Assembly (NCBI GenBank): GCA_041936745.1
Contig: JBHGWS010000051.1
Location: 1-17,975 of the forward strand
Reading direction: 5' to 3'
Origin: Darwinibacter acetoxidans_A
GTDB taxonomy: Bacteria; Bacillota; Limnochordia; Darwinibacteriales; Darwinibacteriaceae
Length of the DNA: 17,975 nucleotides
In this document: piece after piece, positions 6,969-15,274 of the stretch
Numbering within the stretch: the stretch's first letter is position 1
Layout: each line of letters begins with the position of its first letter
The notes under the pieces: model-generated
What the model saw: only the letters and a program-made list of their open reading frames with translations
What the model was told of the DNA's origin: nothing
Databases searched by the model: none
Translations under genes and position numbers: made by a program

Positions 6969-7899
6969 ATTAGGCCGTTCGGGCTTAAAGGTAAGTGAGA
7001 TATCTCTGGGCAGTTGGTTAACTTACGGTAAAACGGTGGAAGATGACACGGCCGTTAAAACAATACAGCGGGCTTATGAGTTAGGCATTAATTCCTTTGA
7101 CTCCGCCAATGTGTACGAGCGGGGTGAGGGTGAAAGGGTCATGGCGAAGGCACTGCGCCCGTTTCCCAGAGAGTCTTATGTGATTACCACCAAAGCTTTC
7201 TGGCCCGTTGGCGAAGGTGTTAACGACAGAGGGCTTTCGCGCAAACACGTTTTTGAACAACTGCACGCCAGCCTTAAACGCATGGAGTTAGACTACGTCG
7301 ACATATTCTACTGCCACCGCTACGACACAGAAACACCCGTAGACGAGACTTTGCGCACCATTGATGATCTAATCCGGCAGGGTAAAGTACTTTATGCCGG
7401 AGTCAGCGAATGGACTGCGGCACAGATCCAGGAGGCCGTGGCAACGGCCGATCGCTACTTACTCGATCGCATTGTTGTAAACCAACCTGTTTACAATATG
7501 TTCAACCGCTACATTGAAGATGAAATCATCCCTTTAACCAGCCAAAACGGCATTGGGCTGATCGTTTTCTCACCCCTGGCGCAGGGGATGTTGACGGGCA
7601 AATACCGGGGAGGAAAAATCCCCGCGGATACAAGAGGTGCCCATCCGGAAATCGGCCGGTGGATTGAAGAAATGATTGCCGCGGGTGTCGCCGCTAAAGT
7701 TGACGCCTTGGCGAACTTCGCCGCCGAATTAGGTATTACCCTCGTTGAGCTTGCCCTGGCCTGGGTTCTCAGGCAGCCTAACATCGCCAGTGCTTTGGTG
7801 GGTGCCAGCCGGCCCAGTCAAATTGAAGCCAACGTAAAGGCTGTCGATGTGACTTTGGCTGAAGACGCTCTAGATAAAATTGAAGAGATTTTAGCTTAA
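6955..7899 (+). CDS. Aldo/keto reductase, KCNAB (voltage-gated potassium channel beta-like) subfamily
   Basis: A 314-residue NADPH-dependent (beta/alpha)8 oxidoreductase that reduces aldehydes or ketones in the cytoplasm. The catalytic tetrad is complete: D49 and Y54 in FDSANVYERG, K80 in ITTKAF, and H121 in YVDIFYCHRYD. The YRRLGRSGLKVSEISLG opening, GVSEWTAAQI, the NQPVYNMFNR strand and the C-terminal cofactor-binding VGASRPSQIEANVKA segment are typical of the KCNAB/YghZ branch. Although the frame is open from 6892, the start is placed at TTG 6955 because GAGGAGG (6942-6948) lies six bases upstream and the first family-conserved residues follow at once; extending it would add an unconserved basic stretch lying inside the upstream gene. 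The physiological substrate cannot be read from sequence; detoxification of reactive aldehydes is a common role in this group. Confidence 0.92.
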   Translation: MKYRRLGRSGLKVSEISLGSWLTYGKTVEDDTAVKTIQRAYELGINSFDSANVYERGEGERVMAKALRPFPRESYVITTKAFWPVGEGVNDRGLSRKHVFEQLHASLKRMELDYVDIFYCHRYDTETPVDETLRTIDDLIRQGKVLYAGVSEWTAAQIQEAVATADRYLLDRIVVNQPVYNMFNRYIEDEIIPLTSQNGIGLIVFSPLAQGMLTGKYRGGKIPADTRGAHPEIGRWIEEMIAAGVAAKVDALANFAAELGITLVELALAWVLRQPNIASALVGASRPSQIEANVKAVDVTLAEDALDKIEEILA

Positions 7900-7901
7900 A
7901 C

Positions 7902-7939
7902 AAAAAGGGGCCAGGCTTAAATATGCCTGGCCCTTTTTT
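7902..7939 (+). terminator. Intrinsic terminator after the aldo/keto reductase
   Basis: GGGCCAGGC (7908-7916) and GCCTGGCCC (7925-7933) form a perfect nine-pair stem with an eight-base loop, preceded by AAAAA (7902-7906) and followed by TTTTTT (7934-7939). The flanking A and T runs can pair and would let it work in both directions. Confidence 0.93.
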
Positions 7940-8062
7940 AGATCTTAAATTAGGCACCAATGGCCAACTTGAAGCTGCCTTTTTAGAATAACTATGGGAA
8001 AGATGCAATTAAGTAAACCAGTAATTGACTACAGGATTTCCTGAATTTTCATAGAAAGAACA

Positions 8063-8091
8063 TTGATGCACGCCACTAGAGGAATTATACG
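8063..8091 (+). promoter_or_regulatory. Candidate promoter of the six-gene export operon
   Basis: TTGATG (8063-8068) and TATACG (8086-8091) are separated by 17 bases, each matching the sigma-A consensus at four of six positions. It lies 40 bases before the first gene and after a strong terminator, where a promoter is needed. Another -35-like TTGACT occurs at 8025-8030 but lacks a good -10 box. The rest of the 7940-8130 gap shows only a weak hairpin, AGGCA/TGCCT, ending in a short T-run near 7985. Confidence 0.4.
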
Positions 8092-8130
8092 GCAAAGCTT
8101 TTAATATCCGGCGGGGGAGGTCGATGCCTG

Positions 8131-9438
8131 ATGGAAAAATCTATCGTACCCGAAAGATTAAAAGGCAGGGGGAAAAAACGCAGACAACAGGGAGTCGGCA
8201 GACAGTGGGGCTTGATTTTTTTTACGCTGATAATCCTCGGCTTAATTGGCTACGGGGCCTATTCTTACTTAATACCCAAAGAGGAAACCTTTCAACTGGA
8301 CTTTTATACTTACGCCGCCGTTGCGGCCAGGGACTTTTTGGAGACACTGCCGGTAGGCGGGACTGTCACGCCGAAAAAGACAGCGGCAATCGAACCACAG
8401 ATTGTGGGGACGGTGGAGGAGGTCTTTGTTGAAGAAGGCGCGGATGTGCAGGCGGGTGACCCGCTGCTCCGCTTGTATTCCCCGGAGATAGTAACAGAAA
8501 AAAACAAAGCGGAAACAGAGCTGAGCGAAGCGCAGGCCAAGTTGGCGGAACTTGGTTTAGATCAAGAGCTTCAGACAGCGGCGCAGAAGTTAAACATAGA
8601 AGCTGCCCGCGAGGAGTTTGAAAGAGCCAAAAGCGATTACGAATTGCAGCAGATTTTATACGATTATGGTTCCATTCCCCGCCTGGACTTGGAAAAAGCG
8701 AAGGCGAACATCCTGGCTGCGGAGCGCAAAGTGGCCCAAAGTGAACGGGAACTGGAGCTTTTAGGGCGCAAACACGCGGCAGACGAGGCAGCTTTGGAAA
8801 AAGCGATTGCCATTGCCGGGGAGAAATTAGAAAAAGCCCGGGAAAAAATGGATAACTTCGTTGTCAAAGCGCCTTTTGCCGGGCGGATTCTTTCTTTGAA
8901 AATACCTGCCAACAGGTTGGTAACGGCGCACCAAGATTTGGGCGAATTAGCCGATTTAAGCGAGCAGGCGGTTGAGATGGAAGTGGCACCGGGCCAGACC
9001 GAGCGTTTCGGCGTAGGCAGTACCGTGACTGTCAACCTGGGCAGTGCGGAATACGCGGGCCGAGTTTCTTATATTGCGCCTCAGGCCAAGCAGGCGGCAG
9101 ACGGCCCCACGGTTTTAGTGCGGGTCGATTTTTTAGAAGAGGTTTCTCATCTGCGGCCTAACAGTGCGGTAACCTGCAGCATTCATTTAGGCCTGCATAA
9201 AGACAGCTTGTTTCTGCCTCGGGGTGCTTACCTTTCCAGCGGCCAGCAGCTGTTTGTCTATGTCATTGAAGGAAATACGGCCAGGCGGCGGGAAGTACGG
9301 TTCGGCTTAATTGAGGGCAATAACGTCCAGATACTGGACGGCCTGGAATTAGGCGAACAGGTGATTATCAGTTCTTACGACGTTTACCGCCATCTGGAGA
9401 AAATTGAGGTCCTGCCCGAAGGGGGTCATGCGTTATGA
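8131..9438 (+). CDS. MacA/HlyD-type membrane fusion (periplasmic adaptor) protein of an ABC export system
   Basis: A 435-residue adaptor that should link the inner-membrane ABC permeases to the TolC-like proteins encoded downstream. A basic N-terminal tail (about 1-27) precedes one membrane anchor (about 28-48, LIFFTLIILGLIGYGAYSYL). Next come the first half of the lipoyl/barrel-sandwich domain (AAIEPQIVGTVEEVFVEEGA, about 90-110), a long coiled-coil hairpin (about 120-240), the returning lipoyl strand (VVKAPFAGRILSLKIP, about 242-257), a beta-barrel domain and a membrane-proximal domain. The hairpin tip YDYGSIPRLDLEKA resembles the tip region by which MacA and AcrA adaptors touch TolC-like channels. 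ATG 8131 is preferred because GGGGGAGG (8113-8120) is ten bases upstream; the ATG at 8124 is too close and in another frame. The stop overlaps the ATPase start by four bases (ATGA). Confidence 0.9.
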   Translation: MEKSIVPERLKGRGKKRRQQGVGRQWGLIFFTLIILGLIGYGAYSYLIPKEETFQLDFYTYAAVAARDFLETLPVGGTVTPKKTAAIEPQIVGTVEEVFVEEGADVQAGDPLLRLYSPEIVTEKNKAETELSEAQAKLAELGLDQELQTAAQKLNIEAAREEFERAKSDYELQQILYDYGSIPRLDLEKAKANILAAERKVAQSERELELLGRKHAADEAALEKAIAIAGEKLEKAREKMDNFVVKAPFAGRILSLKIPANRLVTAHQDLGELADLSEQAVEMEVAPGQTERFGVGSTVTVNLGSAEYAGRVSYIAPQAKQAADGPTVLVRVDFLEEVSHLRPNSAVTCSIHLGLHKDSLFLPRGAYLSSGQQLFVYVIEGNTARRREVRFGLIEGNNVQILDGLELGEQVIISSYDVYRHLEKIEVLPEGGHAL

Positions 9439-10127
9439 TCGAACTGATCGGTGTCAGTCGGGAATATTATATGGGAGATGTGGAAATTAAGGCTTTGGAC
9501 AGCATTGATCTAAAAATCCAAAGGGGAGAATTTTTATCCATTATGGGCCCTTCCGGCTCGGGCAAATCTACTCTTTTAAACATCTTGGGAGTTTTAGATC
9601 TGCCTACGCAGGGTGCTTATTTCTTAGAAGATGTGGACATTACCGAGCTAAGCGATGGGGAATTAGCGAAAATCCGCAACGAGCACTTCGGCTTTATCTT
9701 CCAAAGCTATAACTTGTTTCCTGAATTAAGCGCGTTGGAAAACGTGATGGTGCCCTTAATGTATGCAGGGGTAAACAGGCAGAAGCGGCAGGAAAGGGCC
9801 GAGCAGCTTTTGGCGGATGTGGAGATGAGCCACCGCTTAAAGCATTTTCCCGGCCAGCTTTCCGGCGGTGAGCAGCAGCGGGTGGCAATTGCCAGGGCCC
9901 TTGCCAATAACCCCACTTTGATTTTAGCTGATGAACCAACGGGTAATCTGGCGACTGATCAAGGCAGCGAAATTATGGGTATTCTACAAAAGCTGAATGC
10001 AGACGGGACCACCGTTGTGATAGTGACGCACGATCCGGAAATCAGCGCCTGGGGTAAAAGGCTCGTAGTACTAAAAGACGGGGCCATCGTTTCTGATGAA
10101 CAAACGGCCTTGGAACAAAAAGCATAA
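9435..10127 (+). CDS. MacB/LolD-type ABC transporter ATP-binding protein
   Basis: A 230-residue cytoplasmic ATPase that powers the downstream FtsX-like permeases. All nucleotide-binding motifs are intact: Walker A GPSGSGKST (38-46), Q-loop FQSYNLF, signature LSGGEQQRVAIARAL, Walker B LILADEPTGNLA and switch histidine VTHD. The NIRNEHFGFIFQSYNLFPELSA-like stretch and the ADEPTGNL sequence place it with the MacB/LolD/FtsE group, which uses a mechanotransmission mechanism with FtsX-fold permeases, rather than with importers. It overlaps the adaptor by four bases and is followed 14 bases later by the first TolC-like gene, separated from its own permeases by two genes. It is the only ATPase gene of the operon, so a dimer of it should serve both permeases. 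Confidence 0.95.
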   Translation: MIELIGVSREYYMGDVEIKALDSIDLKIQRGEFLSIMGPSGSGKSTLLNILGVLDLPTQGAYFLEDVDITELSDGELAKIRNEHFGFIFQSYNLFPELSALENVMVPLMYAGVNRQKRQERAEQLLADVEMSHRLKHFPGQLSGGEQQRVAIARALANNPTLILADEPTGNLATDQGSEIMGILQKLNADGTTVVIVTHDPEISAWGKRLVVLKDGAIVSDEQTALEQKA

Positions 10128-10141
10128 CGGAGGTGCTGATC

Positions 10142-11209
10142 ATGGGGAAAAATAAACTTACGGGGCTTGCAGCAGGCCTAATTCTCTGCTTCCTTTTAGC
10201 TTTAAACACCTCCGCCGCAGGGGAAGTTTTAGAATTGAAAATTGCCGATGCGGTTGCCTTGGCACTGGAAAACAATTTGGCTTTTAAAGCAGCCACTTTG
10301 GATTGGCAGGCGGCCAAGGCGGCTTTAGAACGGGCTGAACTTGTGGGCGAAGAGGAAATGCTGAAAGAGGCAGCAAAAAAGTGGGAAAAAGAGGACGCAG
10401 CTTACGAAGAGCGGCGGGTTAACCTAATCAATCAAATCCGCAACAGCTATCGGGGAGTTTTAGAAGAAGAAGCGGCCTTAAAAAACAGGCTAGCCGCTAA
10501 GGAGCGGGCAAGAAGGCAGCTCGAAATCGATGAAAGAAAATTTGAAGCCGGCTTGCTGTCCTCCTTGGATATTAAGCGGGCCGAAAACAGTTTGGCTAAT
10601 GCAGAACACAACTATCAGACAGCGGTAATCAATTTAGCCACCATGTATATGGAGTTCAACCAGCTGTTGGGCCTGGAACTGACGACAAAATTGGCCTTAA
10701 CCGAGCAGTTCGATTTTACCTTTAAACCGTTTCCCATAGAGCTGCAGGAATACTATGAGCTGGCCTTGGAATCAGATAAAGATGTGGCAGGTGCCAGGGA
10801 GAACCTTAAGGAAGCGGCGGAAAAAGTGCTTGCCGCCCAAGGCCCTTTTACGCCGCGGGTTGAGTTAGAAGAGGCTTTGCTTTTAGAACAAAAAGCCCAA
10901 ATTCAAGTGGAAAAAGCCAAACAGGCACTTTATCTGAAGGTCCGCAAAGATTATTATAATCTGCAAAACTTAGCTCACGCCGTGACTGGGGCAGAAAAAG
11001 AAATCGAATTTCAAAAGCAGATCCTGCAGGCGGAAGAAAGTAAATATGCGGCGGGTGTTATCAGCAATGCCCAAATAGTAGCGCAGCAGGAAAAGGTAGC
11101 GGCCGCGGAAGAGGCTTACAGCGATGCCCTTTTGAAATACAGCTTGAGCAGAAACAACCTTCTGCAGGCAGTGGGATTGGACGATGATCTAAAGGAGGCG
11201 CCGAAATGA
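10142..11209 (+). CDS. TolC-family protein A, apparently lacking the beta-barrel segments
   Basis: A 355-residue secreted or envelope protein. A signal peptide (about 1-24, LAAGLILCFLLALNTSAAG) is followed by two helical TolC repeats. Repeat one starts LKIADAVALALENNLAF and ends in FEAGLLSSLDIKRAENSLANA and MEFNQLLGLE; repeat two includes VRKDYYNLQNL, ESKYAAGVISNAQIVAQQ and SLSRNNLLQAVG, all classical outer-membrane efflux protein (OEP) features. In each repeat the stretch that normally forms two beta strands of the outer-membrane barrel is absent: helix runs on past about residues 62-85, and around 230-245 only a short AAQGPFTPRVELEE joins the helices. The protein should therefore be a nearly all-helical tube wall that cannot span an outer membrane alone. 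ATG 10142 is chosen because GGAGGTG (10129-10135) lies six bases upstream. Its stop overlaps the next start (ATGA). Confidence 0.85.
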   Translation: MGKNKLTGLAAGLILCFLLALNTSAAGEVLELKIADAVALALENNLAFKAATLDWQAAKAALERAELVGEEEMLKEAAKKWEKEDAAYEERRVNLINQIRNSYRGVLEEEAALKNRLAAKERARRQLEIDERKFEAGLLSSLDIKRAENSLANAEHNYQTAVINLATMYMEFNQLLGLELTTKLALTEQFDFTFKPFPIELQEYYELALESDKDVAGARENLKEAAEKVLAAQGPFTPRVELEEALLLEQKAQIQVEKAKQALYLKVRKDYYNLQNLAHAVTGAEKEIEFQKQILQAEESKYAAGVISNAQIVAQQEKVAAAEEAYSDALLKYSLSRNNLLQAVGLDDDLKEAPK

Positions 11210-12501
11210 CAGGGTACAAAAGGGCGGCTTTGATCCTGGCGTTAGTTTTCTGCCTGGCGGTAAACGCCACCGCCCGGCAGGCCGAAACCATCACTTGGCG
11301 GGAAGCCTTGGAATTGGCCTTTGAGCGGAGCCCTCATTTTAATTTTTTCCTGCAGGAGCAGAGGCTTGGCGAAGCCAGGCAGAAGCTTGCTAAACACCCC
11401 GAGTTTAAAATTACAGCGGCTCCCGCTGAAATAAAGGATGGAGTTTGGCAGCCGCCCCGGGCGGTATTGAGCGCCACTATGCCCCTGGGTGACACTTTAG
11501 GCCTAACGGGCTCTTTGAGCATAAAAAGCACTCCCCGCTTAGAAGCAGCCCCCCTGGGGGCTGTCAGTTTAAATTACACGCCTTTTAAATGGCAGGATCC
11601 TTCGGGCGAAGAAGACGGCGTTCAAAAAGTCCTGCTGGCGGAGGAAAATGAATTGGTCCTAAAAACCATAGACTTATTGTTTCAACTGCGCCAAAAACTT
11701 GCGCAAGAGGATTTCTACCGGGAAAAATACGCTTATAAGGAAAAATATCTGGCGGCGGCGGCAAGCATCGCCGATTTTGACAGTTTGCAACTGAAAAAAG
11801 AATTAAGGGAACTGGCCGCCCGCCTGGCCGATCTAAAGGACGAAATCGATCTGGGCCGGCTGCAGCTGGGCTTGTTATTGGGGACTGGGGACGATGTGCG
11901 CTTTCGGCCCAGCTTAAAAGTAAAACCTTATCAGTTTGACACTGATTTCGACCTATATAAAAACGATTATTACAGCTCGCACGCCGCGCTTCAAACAGCT
12001 CGGGAAAAGATGGCGGCAGCTAAAAGCAGGCTTGCCCACGAACAAAAAACGGGGGGCTGGAATGTGGTGGTAAGCGGCAGTGCCGTTTTAAATGACGGCT
12101 GGAGTGTGGGCATTGCCGCCAGCAAGACGTTGTATCCCCGAAAGATTATTTTAGAAGAGCTTAAACTTGCCGCGGCCCGGGCGGAGGTGGCCTTTTTAGA
12201 GCAGGAAACAGCGGCGGCCAACGGGCTGAAAGCGGCACTCAAGGCCCTCGACTCGGCAGCGGAAAAAATAGCGGTTCAAGCAGAAAATGTCCGCCAAGCG
12301 GCAGGCGATCTTGAGGCTTTACAGCGCAGGCTGCAGGCAGGCTTAACTACCGAGTGGGCCGTTAGGGAAGCGAAGATGCAGCTTAGCCAAACGGAATTGG
12401 AGTACGAAAGCGCCCAATTGGCCTATGTCCAAAAGGTATTAGGCTTTTGGAGCCAGTGCGGCGTAAATTTACAGAAGAGAATAGGCGAACTATTGGAGTA
12501 G
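11206..12501 (+). CDS. TolC-family protein B, with putative beta-strand segments
   Basis: A 431-residue divergent TolC/OEP-like protein with a signal peptide (about 1-25, ALILALVFCLAVNATARQ). The first repeat opens with TWREALELAFERSPHFNFF. It then has a strand-rich stretch (about 68-128; alternating residues in FKITAAPAEI, AVLSATMPLG, LGLTGSLSIKS and AVSLNYTPF) before returning to helix. In the second repeat a shorter strand pair (about 283-312, WNVVVSGSAVLNDGWSVGI and ASKTLY) occupies the matching position. The end, LQAGLTTEWAVREAKMQLSQTELEYESAQLAYVQK, is the usual closing TolC helix pattern. It therefore keeps what protein A lacks and could supply a membrane-spanning barrel. AAAGGAGG inside the end of the upstream gene is its ribosome binding site, with a four-base overlap. 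A single cysteine lies near the C-terminus (SQCGVN), with no lipobox at the N-terminus. Confidence 0.8.
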   Translation: MTGYKRAALILALVFCLAVNATARQAETITWREALELAFERSPHFNFFLQEQRLGEARQKLAKHPEFKITAAPAEIKDGVWQPPRAVLSATMPLGDTLGLTGSLSIKSTPRLEAAPLGAVSLNYTPFKWQDPSGEEDGVQKVLLAEENELVLKTIDLLFQLRQKLAQEDFYREKYAYKEKYLAAAASIADFDSLQLKKELRELAARLADLKDEIDLGRLQLGLLLGTGDDVRFRPSLKVKPYQFDTDFDLYKNDYYSSHAALQTAREKMAAAKSRLAHEQKTGGWNVVVSGSAVLNDGWSVGIAASKTLYPRKIILEELKLAAARAEVAFLEQETAAANGLKAALKALDSAAEKIAVQAENVRQAAGDLEALQRRLQAGLTTEWAVREAKMQLSQTELEYESAQLAYVQKVLGFWSQCGVNLQKRIGELLE

Positions 12502-12513
12502 GAGGTGTGTGCC

Positions 12514-13815
12514 TTGTCTTTATGGGATCAATTAAGATGGTCTTGGCGCCATTCCAGGCGGCAGCTTCTCGAAACAATCTTAGTTGTTTTGGTCATTGCT
12601 TTAGGGACGGCGACTATCGTTACCGTACTAACCTTATTTGTATCAGTGGGGCAGCAGCAAAAAGAAGCGGAAAAGCAGGACCATTTCCGCACGCTGCAGG
12701 TTTTGGGCAGGCTGGAGAGCAGCTCCCGGCAAAATTTACCCCTGGTTTTGATCGGGGAAGAGCTGCGCCAGCCCAGATGGGAAGCATCGCTGGCTGATTT
12801 AGCCGGGCTGCAGGCGAACCTCCCCGCTTATATGCATGTTTTTGTGGAAACAAGTTGGCCCGTAAACACATCTCTACTGCCGGAAGAAACGGAAGCGCCG
12901 GTAGGTGAGCATCCCGGCTTTCGCTGGCTGGAAGGCCCGCGGATCTTTCTAGCCGGCACCACCGAGCGGTATTTTCACTTTAGGGAATTCTCTTTGTTGG
13001 CGGGAAATTGGTTTCTGCCGGCCGATCTGGAAAACCAAAGCCGCGTAATTGTTTTAACCCAAGGCCTTGCCGCAAGCCTCTTTGGGGACCAAAACCCGAT
13101 CGGCAGTGTTGTACCCGTGTCAATGTACGGCGATGAATACATTGATTACACGGTTATCGGCGTACTGGCCGCCGAAGGGGAAGAAGATTTTTTAAGCCTC
13201 AGGCAGAGCCGCACCGGCTATATTCCGGTCAGCGCGCCGCCCGATGGCAGGGGGCAGGGCAGGCGCAGCACATTTAACAGCCTCTTTATTGGCATCGATG
13301 CAGGCAGGGACTTAAGCAGAGCGCACGAACTGGCTGCAGGCGAAATTAAGCTGCTCTGGGGTAATCGGGCGGTAGTGGAAAGCCCGCTTTTGGAATTTAG
13401 AGAAGCGCAGAAAACCCTGCGCCGTTACGCCCTGCTCATCGGCATCTTTGCTTCTGTCGGTTTGATTATCGCTGTGATTAATATTCTCAACCTCATGCTG
13501 GCCCGGGTTTTGAAACGGACTAAATCCACCGGCTTGGCCATGGCCCTTGGCAGCAGCAGGGCGCAAATTTTTCGCCAATTCTTACTGGAGGCTTTATCTA
13601 TGGGCCTTGCCGGTTCAATTTTAGGCATCTTTATTTCTTTTGGTTTAGCTTCACTTTTACAAAAAGGCTTGGGGCCTCTTTTCGAAGGCGCGATGTACGG
13701 AACGCGTGTCTTCTTTGGCATGGGCTTAGGTCTTTTAACCAGCCTGCTTTTTGGCGTTTACCCCGCCTACCAAGGTTCCCGTATTGCTCCGGTTGATGCC
13801 TTAAGATTTGATTAG
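12514..13815 (+). CDS. FtsX/MacB-type ABC transporter permease A
   Basis: A 433-residue inner-membrane permease with the MacB topology: one membrane segment near the N-terminus (about 20-43), a large extracytoplasmic MacB-PCD-like domain (about 45-300; note LAGNWFLP and VIVLTQGLAASLFGDQNPIG), then a three-helix FtsX domain (from about 303; YALLIGIFASVGLIIAVINI, then LARVLKRTKSTGLAMALGSS, and the ending YPAYQGSRIAPVDALRFD). The cytoplasmic loop between helices 2 and 3 is the ATPase contact. TTG 12514 is taken as start because TAGGAGGTG (12499-12507) precedes it at proper spacing; the GTG at 12505 is part of that site. It begins 12 bases after TolC-like B and ends 11 bases before permease B. 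With permease B it likely forms a heterodimer. Confidence 0.9.
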   Translation: MSLWDQLRWSWRHSRRQLLETILVVLVIALGTATIVTVLTLFVSVGQQQKEAEKQDHFRTLQVLGRLESSSRQNLPLVLIGEELRQPRWEASLADLAGLQANLPAYMHVFVETSWPVNTSLLPEETEAPVGEHPGFRWLEGPRIFLAGTTERYFHFREFSLLAGNWFLPADLENQSRVIVLTQGLAASLFGDQNPIGSVVPVSMYGDEYIDYTVIGVLAAEGEEDFLSLRQSRTGYIPVSAPPDGRGQGRRSTFNSLFIGIDAGRDLSRAHELAAGEIKLLWGNRAVVESPLLEFREAQKTLRRYALLIGIFASVGLIIAVINILNLMLARVLKRTKSTGLAMALGSSRAQIFRQFLLEALSMGLAGSILGIFISFGLASLLQKGLGPLFEGAMYGTRVFFGMGLGLLTSLLFGVYPAYQGSRIAPVDALRFD

Positions 13816-13826
13816 GGGGAGTTAAG

Positions 13827-15071
13827 ATGTTGGAAACCTTAAAATTTACGGCCCGGATTATGCAGAAGCGGCCGCTGCGCTCAGCTTTGACCATCCTCCA
13901 AACGGCACTGGCCGTTTGGCTTATCGCTGTGATTCTTTCTTTCAACCTGCAGTCGGCGGGCCAATTTACAAAGGTGCAGGACTCGTTTGCCGCCAGCTTG
14001 GGCAGGATAAATATCGGCCGCTTGGAAGACAGTGAGAGAGGCCGTTTTCTTGCCCGAATCAATAATTTGCGTTATGAGGATTTAGAAAGGCTGGCGGAAA
14101 GCCGCCATATTGAAAAGGCCTTTATTTACGAAACCCAGTGGCAGCGTGATATGTACGTAAATGGCGCCGCTTACAGGGTGGGGACCGTCGCCGAGGCAAG
14201 CCCCGGGTTTGCCTCTGCCATGGGGCTGGAAATGGTTGAGGGCCATTTCTTTACCGAGATGGATCAAAGCCAAAACAGCCGGGTTGTGGCTATTTCCGAA
14301 ACAATCAGCAGGCAGCTTTTCGCCGGGCGGTCACCGCTGGGCCAAAAAATTGATTTGGGGCGGTTTGGCGAGGAAAACTTGGAATTTGAGATCATTGGTG
14401 TTTACAAACCACTCTCCCCCCTGCTGGATTTTTTTATTTCAGAAGCGTACATGATCTTCCCTTTAAATTACATGCGGTTTTACCGGGCGGGTAGAGAGCG
14501 TTACTACAGCGATATTTTCATTAAAGCCACGCCGGGCCAAATCCACGCAGCGGTTGGGGACGCCCAGTTTCTTTTGGCCCCGCGGCTGGAAGATGGCGCC
14601 GAGGTAAGAGGGGAATATTTTAGTGATACCAACCGTTTTTTCGCAGAGCAGATCCGCAATATCAGCCTGTTTTTAGGGGCTTTTGCGTTTATCGCAATTT
14701 TAATCAGCTCCATCGGTATTTTAAGCATCATGTTGGTCAGTGTTGTGGAAAGAACGAGGGAAATCGGCCTGCGAAAGGCTTTAGGCGCATCCAAAGGAAC
14801 CATCGTCAGTCAGGTTTTAAATGAATCTTTTGTGTTTTCAATCCTCGGCTCCTTGGTAGGTTTACTTGCGGCCTCTTTGAGCGCCAGGCCGTTTCTTAAT
14901 ATCTTGGCGCAGGATCTGGTTTCACCCAGGTTAAGCGATCTAGGCGGGCTGCATCCGTTAGCGGCCCTCTTAGCTTTTGCTTTAACGGTGGCGGCAGGCC
15001 AAATATTCAGCTTATATCCGGCGCTGCAGGCGGCGGGCTTGGTGCCCGTCGATGCATTAAGGGAGATCTAA
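13827..15071 (+). CDS. FtsX/MacB-type ABC transporter permease B
   Basis: A 414-residue second permease with the same design as permease A but clearly different sequence. It has an N-terminal membrane helix (about 20-42, ILQTALAVWLIAVILSFN), an extracytoplasmic domain with MacB-like VVAISETISRQLFAGRSPLG and FEIIGVYKP, and a C-terminal FtsX domain (from about 278; LGAFAFIAILISSIGILSIM, then VVERTREIGLRKALGASKG, and the end YPALQAAGLVPVDALREI). The EIGLRKALGA loop is the standard MacB coupling motif and is better conserved here than in permease A, where it reads STGLAMALGS. ATG 13827 has a GGGGGAG site. It is the last gene of the operon and is followed directly by a hairpin. The cargo cannot be told: relatives export macrolides, peptides, lipoproteins or toxins. 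Confidence 0.92.
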   Translation: MLETLKFTARIMQKRPLRSALTILQTALAVWLIAVILSFNLQSAGQFTKVQDSFAASLGRINIGRLEDSERGRFLARINNLRYEDLERLAESRHIEKAFIYETQWQRDMYVNGAAYRVGTVAEASPGFASAMGLEMVEGHFFTEMDQSQNSRVVAISETISRQLFAGRSPLGQKIDLGRFGEENLEFEIIGVYKPLSPLLDFFISEAYMIFPLNYMRFYRAGRERYYSDIFIKATPGQIHAAVGDAQFLLAPRLEDGAEVRGEYFSDTNRFFAEQIRNISLFLGAFAFIAILISSIGILSIMLVSVVERTREIGLRKALGASKGTIVSQVLNESFVFSILGSLVGLLAASLSARPFLNILAQDLVSPRLSDLGGLHPLAALLAFALTVAAGQIFSLYPALQAAGLVPVDALREI

Positions 15072-15102
15072 AAAACGTCGGGTGGAAATCACCTGGTTTT
15101 TA
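15072..15102 (+). terminator. Imperfect terminator after permease B
   Basis: Directly after the stop, AAAA plus CGTCGGGTG can pair imperfectly with CACCTGGTTTTT around a GAAAT loop; GGTG/CACC is the core and several pairs are G-U. TTTTT (15098-15102) completes the stem and T-run. It is weaker than the other terminators but in the expected place. Confidence 0.5.
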
Positions 15103-15274
15103 GAAAATGAAGCTGGTTTTCAATTTACCTTAAGCCCGCTGCACCAATATGATTAATAATAATCTGAATAACCAAAAGCAAAGTAAAATCCGCGGCAGGC
15201 TTGGCATTTTCCTTTCTAAACAGAGCAAGGGTGTCGTTCCGGACATGACACTTTTTCCTGCTGCGGCCGGCAAG

